DNA of 64,000 bases from JAEYZM01 sp943372195 (GCA_943372195.1 CALRXS010000007.1:1-64000); one strand, 5' to 3'; positions 53,118-61,880 are shown, counted from the stretch's first letter. The notes: generated from the sequence alone by a model not told the origin. Numbers and translations: made by a program.

Positions 53118-55135
53118 TGAAAGTAAACGAAAAATATCCTTATTTTTTAAATAGACTTATAATAAGTATTCAAAATTATATTGGCATTAGTATAGCTATG
53201 TTGATTATTTTTTTATTTATTAGAATAATAGAGTTTTTACTTATTTTTTTTAATAATAAAGAACTCTTAGAAATTAATATATCAACATTTCAGTTTATTC
53301 GTTTTGATATTCTTTTCTTTTTAAATATTCATATATATACTTCATTACCTTTTATTTTACTCGGCATATTTTTAGATTTCAGAGTCATTAATTTTTTAAT
53401 GCATTTATGTGTTGCTATAGTGGGCGTCATTTTTTTAATGTTAGTTTTCTATTTCTCACAAACACTAGCACCTCTAGGAGCTGAATTTTTGAATTATTCA
53501 AATGATGATATTCGTCAAACAATTGGTTCTGCTGGTGTTCTTAGTGTTACCAATATAATTTCTGTAATAGTTTTATTCTTATTTTTTATTTATGTAAGTA
53601 CCAGGTTTACTTCAAAAGAATGGCCAACCTATCTTGTAATAATTTTCTTTACATTAGTTCTATCTGTTCCATTCTTTAAAAAGTACATGGAGCCTAATTC
53701 AAAAAGTTATGTTAAAGTAATTCAATATCAAATTGTACTTAATAAACTACAATACTTTACTAAAAGTATAAATGAGAAAATTGGCAAGCGAAGTTCAATT
53801 GCATTCGACGGATTTTATTATGATGATGATTATTCAAATTCTTCAGAAAAATATTTAGACCCCGAAAATTATCCTTTTTTACATAATGACTCCACTGCTA
53901 ATGTTTTGAGTGCATACTTTAATCATTCAAAAACGACCCCTAATTTTGTGTTTATTATTGTTGAGGGCTTAGGTAGATCTTATTCAGGTAGAGATGCTGA
54001 AATAGGTAGTTTTACTCCTTTTTTAGATTCACTTAGTACTCACTCACTGTATTGGGAAAATTTTTTAAGTAACGGAGGTAGAACCTTTGCTGTACTGCCT
54101 AGTATTTTCGGCTCATTACCATTTGCTCCTGATGGATTTCAAGAAATAGGTGAATCTATGCCTAAACTTCAAAGTTTAATTAAACTGATGAGTCTAAATA
54201 ATTATCAAACTAACTTCTACCATGGTGGTGATGCAACATTTGATAATATGAGTATCTTTTTAAAAAATCAAGGTATAGATAAAATCGTAGATGTAAAATC
54301 TATGCCAAAGAATTATAAAATGATGCCGCCCAAAATATACAAGGGATTTTCGTGGGGATATGGAGATAGAGAAGTTTTTCAACATAGTTTAAATAGCTCA
54401 AAATCTGTTAAACCTAAACTAGATATCATTCTTACCTTAAGCACTCATAGTCCGTTTAAAGTCTTAAATCAAGATAAATATTATAAGATGTTTGAGAACC
54501 ACTTAAACTCATTAGCAATTGAAGGTGATGGCCGTGAAGCTTATAATACCTATAAAGATGTATATTCATGTATTTTATATGCTGATGATGCAATTCGTTT
54601 CTTTATTGATGAGTATAAAAAAAGAAGTGATTTCAAGAATACAATTTTTGTAATTACTGGTGACCATCGTATGCCTGAAATTCCTTTAAATACTAATATT
54701 GATAGATTCTACGTGCCCCTAATAATATATTCTCCAATGTTAAAACGTTCAGCATCATTTAAAGGAGTTTCTTCACATTTAGATATTACGCCTACATTAT
54801 TATCTTTTTTAAGTTTAAATTATAATTTCAAAATGCCTTCTGTACAATCATGGGTAGGAAACAATTTAGATACTTCACATTTTTTTAATTCTGCAAAATT
54901 CATTCCTTTGAAACGAAATAAAACTGAATTTGTAGATTATGTAGATAGAGGTTTATATTATTCTAAAGGTGAATATTTTAGAATAAATGATTTGTTTAAA
55001 CTTTCTAGCTCTGATGATAAGATTACTGAAAGAATGGCTGATGCTAAATTCAAAGAATTTAACAAAAAGGCTGAAAAAACATTTACCTTAAATAAAGTAA
55101 TTCCTGATTCAGTTTATCTTTTCATCCCAAAGTAA
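53117..55135 (+). CDS. LtaS-like membrane sulfatase-fold protein
   Basis: A 672-aa protein with about five N-terminal membrane helices (to residue 195) and a periplasmic sulfatase-superfamily domain. 'FVFIIVEGLGRSYSG' supplies the first metal Glu, 'SNGGRTFAVLPSIFGSLPF' the nucleophilic Thr near residue 320, and 'FVITGDHRMPE' the Asp-His pair, as in lipoteichoic acid synthases and phosphoglycerol transferases. In a Gram-negative cell it may add phosphoglycerol or phosphoethanolamine to a glycan. The start overlaps the synthase stop by one base. Its 3' end overlaps the convergent gene by 22 bp. Confidence 0.88.
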   Translation: MKVNEKYPYFLNRLIISIQNYIGISIAMLIIFLFIRIIEFLLIFFNNKELLEINISTFQFIRFDILFFLNIHIYTSLPFILLGIFLDFRVINFLMHLCVAIVGVIFLMLVFYFSQTLAPLGAEFLNYSNDDIRQTIGSAGVLSVTNIISVIVLFLFFIYVSTRFTSKEWPTYLVIIFFTLVLSVPFFKKYMEPNSKSYVKVIQYQIVLNKLQYFTKSINEKIGKRSSIAFDGFYYDDDYSNSSEKYLDPENYPFLHNDSTANVLSAYFNHSKTTPNFVFIIVEGLGRSYSGRDAEIGSFTPFLDSLSTHSLYWENFLSNGGRTFAVLPSIFGSLPFAPDGFQEIGESMPKLQSLIKLMSLNNYQTNFYHGGDATFDNMSIFLKNQGIDKIVDVKSMPKNYKMMPPKIYKGFSWGYGDREVFQHSLNSSKSVKPKLDIILTLSTHSPFKVLNQDKYYKMFENHLNSLAIEGDGREAYNTYKDVYSCILYADDAIRFFIDEYKKRSDFKNTIFVITGDHRMPEIPLNTNIDRFYVPLIIYSPMLKRSASFKGVSSHLDITPTLLSFLSLNYNFKMPSVQSWVGNNLDTSHFFNSAKFIPLKRNKTEFVDYVDRGLYYSKGEYFRINDLFKLSSSDDKITERMADAKFKEFNKKAEKTFTLNKVIPDSVYLFIPK

Positions 55136-56310
55136 ATCGGAATCTCTTCTCGTTTTGCTTTGGAAATTTTAAGTTCATACTCTTTTAATATGTTGGTTAA
55201 AAGTGGAAGATAAAATTCATAAAAGAAACTCTCTCGCTCACCATAGTTTTCTTTATTAATAGATATGTATTTCAACCATTCTACTTTTTTGAATTTAGCC
55301 AAATCATAATCTATAGGGTTATCTGCAAAATCGCCAGCAAAATAATACATCATACTATTATTAATTTTTCGCTCTATTACTGCAGGAAAAACTTTTAATA
55401 TATTATTAGCAATTAATATTGAATCACCTACTAAATTCGTATTTAACTTATATACAGATAATACATTGTTCTTTCTAGATGATAAGTTTATTTCGAACCA
55501 AAACGGATATCTTATTTTTTCTGGTAACTCTAAAGAGTTTTGCTCTTCTTCATTCGTAATTATTAATGGAGTTACTCCATTTAAATGTCTTCTATCTTCT
55601 AATACCTCTACTCTACCATACTCATTCACTAATATTATACCTTGTCCAGAAAAATTCCATTTTATCTTATGATCCTTATCATAATTTATAACTGCCCACC
55701 TTGGTAACTCTGAATTTCTGCTAGAATCTAATTCATCAACATATCTTCCAATCCAACCAGTCCATCGTATAGCATACAAATCTTCAAATTGTGCTCTTAT
55801 TGATTTAGGTGTAGGTGATGCCATACAATTAAATTCAGAAATCAATAATTTATTTTCTTTTGTTATAGCCCTCATTAAATCAATATCTTGTTGACGCATG
55901 CCTCCGTAAATAATCTTTGAATGATTTCTTACATCACCATCATACCAATCATTATAATATATACCATAGCAATCAGCAAAGTACGCTGCATCTAATGTCT
56001 TTGCTAATTTTTTTATTTGTGCAGTATCTCTTTTCTCTAAACTATTAATGTAAAATTTCTTGTTTTGAAATGGATAGAAACCCATATAGTCAGTCGAAAT
56101 ATCATAATACTCGCCATTAGATTTTATGTATTGATTATTTTTTAAAACCCAATTAATCGATTCATGTTCTTGAGCGGGTTGCCTTACTACCGTTTTATCT
56201 ACTATCAATATATTTAACTCTCTCTTTGGTGTATAGTACCACCATAACCACATCCACAATGGAATTAAGAAAATACATAGTATAATAATTAACAAAAAAT
56301 ACTTTTTCAT
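55114..56310 (-). CDS. Unknown membrane-anchored protein, GATase/GH-like pattern
   Basis: A 398-aa protein with one N-terminal anchor ('KYFLLIIILCIFLIPLWMWLW'), the rest predicted periplasmic. I do not recognise its family. Visible traits: 'KTLDAAYFADCYGIYYNDWY' and 'IIYGGMRQQDIDLMRAITKENKLLISEFNCMASP' alternate beta strands and acidic ends in a way that recalls class I glutamine-amidotransferase-like or TIM-barrel glycoside-hydrolase folds (GH-like, as in the N-terminal part of PelA), with possible acidic residues Asp in 'FADCYG' and Glu in 'ISEFN'. Near the end is 'MMYYFAGDFADNPIDYDL'. Its ATG overlaps the stop of the YaiO-like gene. By context it may process the product of the GT2 synthase. 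Confidence 0.65.
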   Translation of the reverse strand: MKKYFLLIIILCIFLIPLWMWLWWYYTPKRELNILIVDKTVVRQPAQEHESINWVLKNNQYIKSNGEYYDISTDYMGFYPFQNKKFYINSLEKRDTAQIKKLAKTLDAAYFADCYGIYYNDWYDGDVRNHSKIIYGGMRQQDIDLMRAITKENKLLISEFNCMASPTPKSIRAQFEDLYAIRWTGWIGRYVDELDSSRNSELPRWAVINYDKDHKIKWNFSGQGIILVNEYGRVEVLEDRRHLNGVTPLIITNEEEQNSLELPEKIRYPFWFEINLSSRKNNVLSVYKLNTNLVGDSILIANNILKVFPAVIERKINNSMMYYFAGDFADNPIDYDLAKFKKVEWLKYISINKENYGERESFFYEFYLPLLTNILKEYELKISKAKREEIPIYFGMKR

Positions 56311-57539
56311 TAAAAGGATTTTTCTAAACCAATATTGAAATTATAATTTGTTCTAAAGCCACTAAATGTTGTCTCCTCTTCTGCAAGTCCTGCACCAATA
56401 CTGAATATATAATTCCCCTTGATTGACTGTTGATAATTTAATCGCACTCTATTCGACATTAATAGCGCACTGTTTGGTGTGCCATCGTTTCTTTGTATTC
56501 TAATCTCATCAGCAGAAATACCTGAGCCTAATATTAATGTGAAATAATGATTTGCATCTGATAAATAGTATCTAGTCGTAAAATTTAAAGAGCCTGAAGA
56601 TCCTAATGTTCCTGGTATAAAATTCGGACGTATGTTGAACCAAAAACTACCCAAGTATTTTCCTAATGAAGCTGTATATACCCAAGTTGTAGTACTAAAT
56701 ACTAAAGACCTTACTCCTAATTCTAATTCAAATGATTTTGGTAGTGTTCTGTATATTGAGGCTCCCCATTTGTATTCTGGGAATATCGCATCTTGTGAAT
56801 ATCCTGCATTCAAATACATGTACATTTTCTCATCAATGTTAGGGTATGCATCTACTTCAAATTGATAGCCCGGCGTCGTAAATCTGTTTGCATAATTTAA
56901 TCGTGCTATAACCGATCCTAAAGTTTTTGTTCTTCTAGTATAACTTAAACTTAAGGCATCCCAAGGGTCAAATACTTTATTGAACTGATCGTGATCATAT
57001 AACAATCCGATTCTATTTTTCTGTAAATTTCTTTTGATGGTCTCTGATAGCTCAAAAGTTTTCGCATTACTCTTATCATGTATTAAAGCTTTATTTACTT
57101 CTTTATAAGCCTCTTTATATAAAGTTAAATTATTTAATGCTCTTGCTTTTTTAAGACGGATGTCAACATTGTTTGAATCTATTTCTAATGCTTGATTGCT
57201 CAATTCTATCGCTCTTGAGTAATTGTCAGACCATAATTCTGCATCACACCAAGCTGAATAAGCATCTATATTTTTTGAATCTCTACGTATAGCCTCTTGA
57301 AAATTATAACGCGCTGAATCATATTGATTATCCCATAAATACAAGCGACCTAAGAAAATTCTTATTTCGTGGTAATCCGGACTTTTAACTAATGCTTTTT
57401 GACAAAGTGTTCTAGCTTCAGATCGTTTACCATTGAAACCTAATTCACGGGCTGCTTTAAATAAAGAATCGGTATCTTGTGCGTACATCATTTGATAAAC
57501 ACACAAAATACCGATTAATAGAAATAATTTCTTTATCAT
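56310..57539 (-). CDS. YaiO-like outer-membrane protein: TPR plus beta-barrel
   Basis: A 409-aa exported protein with a signal peptide ('KKLFLLIGILCVYQMMYAQ'). Residues 25-170 form TPR-like helices ('ARTLCQKALVKSPDYHEIRIFLGRLYLWDNQYDSARYNFQEAI'), and residues 180-409 an outer-membrane beta-barrel with alternating aromatic strands and a C-terminal 'YNFNIGLEKSF'. The fused TPR/barrel plan is that of PgaA/AlgK-AlgE-type exporters of synthase-dependent polysaccharides and of the YaiO family. It is the natural outer-membrane partner of the PgaC-like synthase. The gene starts directly after glyA on the same strand. Confidence 0.85.
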   Translation of the reverse strand: MIKKLFLLIGILCVYQMMYAQDTDSLFKAARELGFNGKRSEARTLCQKALVKSPDYHEIRIFLGRLYLWDNQYDSARYNFQEAIRRDSKNIDAYSAWCDAELWSDNYSRAIELSNQALEIDSNNVDIRLKKARALNNLTLYKEAYKEVNKALIHDKSNAKTFELSETIKRNLQKNRIGLLYDHDQFNKVFDPWDALSLSYTRRTKTLGSVIARLNYANRFTTPGYQFEVDAYPNIDEKMYMYLNAGYSQDAIFPEYKWGASIYRTLPKSFELELGVRSLVFSTTTWVYTASLGKYLGSFWFNIRPNFIPGTLGSSGSLNFTTRYYLSDANHYFTLILGSGISADEIRIQRNDGTPNSALLMSNRVRLNYQQSIKGNYIFSIGAGLAEEETTFSGFRTNYNFNIGLEKSF

Positions 57540-58814
57540 TTATTTTTTATAAAGTGGGAAATCTTTCATCCAGATATTCACTTCTTTCTTTACCTTCTTT
57601 ATTACTTTTTCATCTTCATAATTCATCAATACTTTATCGATTAATTCTACAATCTTATCCATATGTTTTTCTTTCATACCACGAGAAGTTATAGCTGCTG
57701 TTCCTATTCGAATACCTGAAGTTACAAATGGTGATTTGTCATCAAATGGCACCATGTTTTTATTAATAGTAATATCTGCTAATACCAATGCGTTTTCTGC
57801 TGCTTTACCAGTGATGTTCTTATTGCGTAAATCTATTAACATTAAATGATTGTCTGTACCACCAGAAATAATTTCATAACCGCGCTTCATAAATGCCTTT
57901 GCCATAGCTTGTGCATTTTTCTTTACTTGTAAAACATATTTAAAATACGATTCAGATAATGCTTCTCCAAATGCTACTGCTTTTGCAGCAATCACGTGCT
58001 CTAACGGTCCACCTTGTGTACCTGGGAATACTGCTGTATCTAAAATTTGTGACATCATTTTAACCTCTCCCTTTGGTGTTTTCAATCCCCATGGGTTTGC
58101 AAAATCTTTACCCATCATAATTAATCCGCCGCGCGGACCTCTTAATGTTTTATGAGTAGTTGTAGTCACAATATGACAATGAGGTAGCGGATCATTTAAT
58201 AATCCACGTGCAATTAATCCAGATGGATGTGAGATATCTGCCAATAACAATGCGCCTAATTTATCAGCTACCTTACGCATTCTCTTATAATCCCAATCTC
58301 TTGAATAGGCTGAAGCACCACAAATAATCAATTTTGGTTTTTCTTTTATTGCAATCTTTTCAAACTTATTGTAATCTATTAATCCGGTTGCTTTCTCAAC
58401 ACCATAAAAACTTGGCTTGTATAATTGACCCGAAAAATTCACTGGTGATCCATGTGTTAAATGTCCGCCATGCGATAAATCAAAACCTAAAATTTTATCT
58501 CCAGGCTTCAATACCGCTAACATTACTGCTGCATTGGCCTGAGCACCAGAATGTGGTTGAACATTTGCCCATGATGCACCAAATAATTTTTTCACGCGAT
58601 CAATTGCTAGTTGCTCTACTTGGTCCACGACCTCACATCCGCCATAATATCTCTTACCCGGTAAGCCCTCTGCATATTTATTTGTTAAGCACGAGCCTTG
58701 TGCTTTCATCACCTGTTCAGAAACAAAATTTTCTGAAGCAATTAACTCAATTCCTTCTTCTTGACGATGAGCTTCTTTCTCTATCAATTTAAATATTGCA
58801 GTATCTCTTTTCAT
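57540..58814 (-). CDS. glyA: Serine hydroxymethyltransferase
   Basis: A 424-aa PLP enzyme converting serine and tetrahydrofolate to glycine and methylene-tetrahydrofolate. N-terminus 'KEAHRQEEGIELIASENFVS', 'TNKYAEGLPGKRYYGGCEVVD', 'QPHSGAQANAAVM', and the PLP-binding Lys in 'VTTTTHKTLRGPRGG' are all family hallmarks. Full length. On the minus strand it is the first gene of a run with the YaiO-like and unknown proteins, without a gap; no terminator was seen behind it, so the two surface genes may share its transcript. Confidence 0.97.
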   Translation of the reverse strand: MKRDTAIFKLIEKEAHRQEEGIELIASENFVSEQVMKAQGSCLTNKYAEGLPGKRYYGGCEVVDQVEQLAIDRVKKLFGASWANVQPHSGAQANAAVMLAVLKPGDKILGFDLSHGGHLTHGSPVNFSGQLYKPSFYGVEKATGLIDYNKFEKIAIKEKPKLIICGASAYSRDWDYKRMRKVADKLGALLLADISHPSGLIARGLLNDPLPHCHIVTTTTHKTLRGPRGGLIMMGKDFANPWGLKTPKGEVKMMSQILDTAVFPGTQGGPLEHVIAAKAVAFGEALSESYFKYVLQVKKNAQAMAKAFMKRGYEIISGGTDNHLMLIDLRNKNITGKAAENALVLADITINKNMVPFDDKSPFVTSGIRIGTAAITSRGMKEKHMDKIVELIDKVLMNYEDEKVIKKVKKEVNIWMKDFPLYKK

Positions 58815-59093
58815 GTTGTGTGTTTAAAGTGCTAAAGTAAGAAAAATTAGTATAAGAGTAGCTAGTAGCTAGTAGCTAGACAAGCTGATTTTTTTTTGAA
58901 AACTACTATTATTAGTAGCGATTAATAATCACAGCATTTCTATTATTGCATTGTCACTAATTGCTGATTTTATAACAGGTATTTATTAAAAGAATTACCT
59001 AAATTGTTACAACAACCCAAGAGTGTAATTCAGCATTTTAGATTAGCATAAACGTGCTAAAATCTCAATAAAATCCACAACAACATTGTACAT
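58815..59093. other. Non-coding gap between divergent glyA and the SprB-repeat gene
   Basis: It contains a short tract of AGCTAGT units (58858-58880), a CTAG-type repeat, then AT-rich sequence. I see no ORF and no RNA gene. A weak inverted repeat GATTAGCA/TGCTAAAATC near 59041-59064 surrounds a 6-nt loop. The promoters of both divergent genes should lie in this gap. Confidence 0.5.
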
Positions 59094-59144
59094 AATTTGG
59101 AATATGTTCCAAATTAAGGAACTTGTTTCAAAATGAAACAAGTT
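59094..59144. promoter_or_regulatory. Two adjacent perfect palindromes, candidate operator
   Basis: First: AATTTGGAA-TATG-TTCCAAATT (59094-59115, 9-bp arms). Second: AACTTGTTTCA-AAA-TGAAACAAGTT (59120-59144, 11-bp arms), only 4 bp further. They lie 87-137 bp upstream of the ATG at 59231. Neither has a T-run. Both the two-site operator and the structured-leader explanations are inference. Confidence 0.6.
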
Positions 59145-59230
59145 AAAATGTGCCCATATTCTCTTTAAATCCACTTTTTTGAGTTTCGGTACAGCCCTTG
59201 CCAATGTTTAATTAAAATAATTTATATAAT

Positions 59231-61549
59231 ATGTCAAAATCTATCAAAAATTTTAAAGTGCTCTTCATTATAAGTTTAATGACACTTTTCTATTTCAACA
59301 CTTCTGCTCAAGTTAGTTCTTGTGACGGATTTACAACTTATACTCAAGGTGGTTGGGGATCTAATCCTAAGGGTAATAATCCAGGTACTATTTTAGAGGC
59401 TAACTTTTCGAAAGCATTCCCAAACGGATTAACTATTGGCTCTGTAAATAAAATTACATTAACATCATCAGCTGCAGTTAGAGCTTTTTTACCTCAAGGT
59501 AGCACTCCAAGAAAATTAAATGCTGGTACTTTAGTTAACCCAAGTAAAAGTGTTTATTCAAATGTCTTAGCCGGACAATTAGTCGCAGCAACGATAAATG
59601 CAGAAATGGATAGAGCTTTAACATCATTCGGTGCTTCTGCAACTAATGTTAAAGACTTAAAAGTCGCTGTTGCCCCATTTTTTGATTTAACAATTGCAGA
59701 TGTATTAGCTGAAGCAAATAAATTTATCGGTGGTTCTTCTAGTACTTTTAGTGCAACTGATCTAAATAATATTCTAACAAAATTCAATGAAGGTTACCAT
59801 AATGGTGTTATTTCAAATACCATTTTTGCTTGTCCGATCGTTTACACAACTTCATTTTCAAACGTTTCATGTTTCGCCGGAAGTAATGGTTCTATTAGCA
59901 TTGCTAATATCAGTGGTGGTGCTGGTGCTCCTTACTCAGTTTACATTAATAATGTGATAGCAAGTTCTAGTATTTCTAATTTAACTGCTGGCACTTACGA
60001 GATAAAGGTGGTTGATAAAATCGGACTTTCTTCAAAAAGAACTATCGTTATAACACAACCAACCTTATTAACTTCGAATTCAAGCGCTACAAAAATCTTA
60101 TGTAATGGAGGAACTGCTGATGTAATAGTATCAGCAAATGGCGGAACTGCTCCATATACAGGAACAGGAACTTTCACAGTTTCTGCAGGTACATATTCAT
60201 ATACAGTTACAGACGCAAACGGATGTACAAGTACAACTGAAATCGTAGTGACTGAACCAACCATATTAACTTCGAATTCAAGCGCTACAAAAATCTTATG
60301 TAATGGAGGAACTGCTGATGTAACAGTATCGGCAAATGGCGGAACTGCTCCATATACAGGAACAGGAACTTTCACAGTTTCTGCAGGTACATATTCATAT
60401 ACAGTTACAGACGTAAACGGATGTACAAGTACAACTGAAATTGTAGTAACTGAACCAACTGCTATTCAATTAAGTGGTTCTACAACTGATGATGAAAGTT
60501 GTAATGGTGGCGCTGCTACAGGTACTGCAAATGTTATTGCTACTGGTGGTACAGTTCCATATACTTATTCATGGTCAAATGGTGCTACAACTGCTTCAAT
60601 AAATGCAATATCATATAATACAATACTTACTGTTACTGTGTCTGATGCAAACGGATGCTCTGCTACATTTAATTTCGATACTATCAACTGTGTAAAAATT
60701 GTTGTACCTCCATCAACATGTGAAGCTTTAACAACATTTACTCAAGGTGGTTGGGGTGCAACTCCAAATGGAAATAACCCTGGAGCATACTTACATGCAA
60801 ATTTTGCAAGTGCATTCCCGAATGGTATAGAAATAGGTGCTGGTTCAAACAAAGCAACTTTTACAACAGCAGCTGCTATTACTGCTTTCTTACCTGCAGG
60901 TGGTACAGCTTCAAGCTTTACGGGTACTTATGTAAATCCAGCTAATACTAACTTTAGTGTTTTAGCCGGACAATTACTTGCTGCTTCATTAAACGTAGGG
61001 TTTGATTCATATAGTGCATCATTTGGTGCAGGATCAAATACATTAGCTAATATGTATTGCAATTTTGCAAACTTCTATGGAGTAAAAGTTTCAGATTTAT
61101 TATCAGAAGCAAACTTGAGAATTTCAGGTACAATCACTACACATTCTCTAACACAATTGAATGATGCATTAACAAAATTAAATGAGAATTATGATAATGG
61201 TAATCGTGATCATGGGCACTTTGTATGCGAAGTTGCTGATGCGCCGATCCAAACAAATAATTCTTCTAATACTAACTTTAACTCATTTGATAAATCAATC
61301 AAGATTTATCCGAACCCAGCAGTAGATAAATTTAATTTGTCTTTTGTTTCTAATAACGATCAAATTGCTACTGTGAAAGTTTTCAATATATCAGGACAGT
61401 TATTAGTCACTGAAACACATTCAGTAACTCAAGGTTTAAATACTATTCATGTTGTAATTGATAATGCAACAATTAACTCTAACATTTTGTACGTAGAATT
61501 AAATACTAATAATACTACATTACGTAAAGTGTTGATGTTAACGAAATAA
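59231..61549 (+). CDS. T9SS type A sorting-domain adhesin with SprB repeats and a duplicated TQGGWG domain
   Basis: A 772-aa secreted protein with a signal peptide ('FIISLMTLFYFNTSAQ'). A domain of about 190 residues with 'TQGGWG', 'GNNPG', 'FLP' and 'VLAGQL' occurs twice, at residues 32-205 and about 496-675. Between them stand SprB-type repeats: one with 'VSCFAGSNGSISI', two nearly identical 66-aa units with 'ILCNGGTADV' and 'YTVTDANGCTSTTEIVV', and one with 'ESCNGGAATGTANV'. The C-terminus 'IKIYPNPAVDKFNLSF ... VKVFNISGQLLVTE' is a type A sorting domain. SprB in Flavobacterium johnsoniae is a mobile gliding adhesin; this smaller protein is probably an adhesin or matrix protein. It is followed by a strong terminator. 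Confidence 0.9.
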   Translation: MSKSIKNFKVLFIISLMTLFYFNTSAQVSSCDGFTTYTQGGWGSNPKGNNPGTILEANFSKAFPNGLTIGSVNKITLTSSAAVRAFLPQGSTPRKLNAGTLVNPSKSVYSNVLAGQLVAATINAEMDRALTSFGASATNVKDLKVAVAPFFDLTIADVLAEANKFIGGSSSTFSATDLNNILTKFNEGYHNGVISNTIFACPIVYTTSFSNVSCFAGSNGSISIANISGGAGAPYSVYINNVIASSSISNLTAGTYEIKVVDKIGLSSKRTIVITQPTLLTSNSSATKILCNGGTADVIVSANGGTAPYTGTGTFTVSAGTYSYTVTDANGCTSTTEIVVTEPTILTSNSSATKILCNGGTADVTVSANGGTAPYTGTGTFTVSAGTYSYTVTDVNGCTSTTEIVVTEPTAIQLSGSTTDDESCNGGAATGTANVIATGGTVPYTYSWSNGATTASINAISYNTILTVTVSDANGCSATFNFDTINCVKIVVPPSTCEALTTFTQGGWGATPNGNNPGAYLHANFASAFPNGIEIGAGSNKATFTTAAAITAFLPAGGTASSFTGTYVNPANTNFSVLAGQLLAASLNVGFDSYSASFGAGSNTLANMYCNFANFYGVKVSDLLSEANLRISGTITTHSLTQLNDALTKLNENYDNGNRDHGHFVCEVADAPIQTNNSSNTNFNSFDKSIKIYPNPAVDKFNLSFVSNNDQIATVKVFNISGQLLVTETHSVTQGLNTIHVVIDNATINSNILYVELNTNNTTLRKVLMLTK
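60068..60463 (+). repeat. Two 198-bp in-frame tandem repeats within the SprB-repeat gene
   Basis: Units 60068-60265 and 60266-60463 differ at about five positions over nearly 190 bp. Each encodes one 66-aa SprB-like repeat. The high identity at synonymous positions points to recent duplication or gene conversion. Confidence 0.88.
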
Positions 61550-61568
61550 AATCATAAATAATTGATTG

Positions 61569-61602
61569 AAAAAGGGGATCTCCAAAAGGGATCCCCTTTT
61601 TT
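61569..61602 (+). terminator. Rho-independent terminator of the SprB-repeat gene
   Basis: AAAAGGGGATC-(9 nt)-GATCCCCTTTT with a run of six T, 20 bp behind the stop codon. The 11-bp stem is perfect. Confidence 0.93.
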
Positions 61603-61617
61603 CGTATTCAGAATTTC

Positions 61618-61804
61618 GTATTCCGTAGTCAGTATTCCGTATTCCGATTCACGAATTTTGAATTACATCACGATGAAAATAGGGTCGATGTAATCGACCC
61701 TTACGGGTACAAGCAATTATCGAATATTAGATAATCATATAAATTCATCGTAACGAAACCCAAAAAATCGAGAATCGGAATACGGAATACGGAATACGGA
61801 ATAC
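61618..61804. repeat. MITE-like element with 33-bp terminal inverted repeats
   Basis: Left arm 61618-61650 and right arm 61772-61804 are inverted copies made of GTATTCC units with about four mismatches. Inside are the ATTTTGAATTACATCACGATG-like core (shared with 39329-39358, split here to avoid a long string) and the REP-like hairpin GGGTCGAT-GTA-ATCGACCC (61682-61700) with flank TTACGGGTACAAG. No ORF is contained. Size, terminal repeats and relatives elsewhere suit a non-autonomous mobile or REP-type element. Confidence 0.75.
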
Positions 61805-61812
61805 AATTATCT

Positions 61813-61840
61813 AGTTACCAGTCACCAGTTACCAGTCACC
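61813..61840. repeat. 14-bp tandem duplicate AGTTACCAGTCACC
   Basis: Two perfect adjacent copies right behind the MITE-like element and just before the -7-like box CATATTTG (61847-61854) of the next gene. Confidence 0.8.
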
Positions 61841-61880
61841 AATTAGCATATTTGTCCGTTTTTCCTTAATTTCACCCCAT

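Noticed and set aside
58334..58792. 152-codon plus-strand ORF
   Set aside because: Antisense to the well conserved glyA sequence; no start signal or family match.
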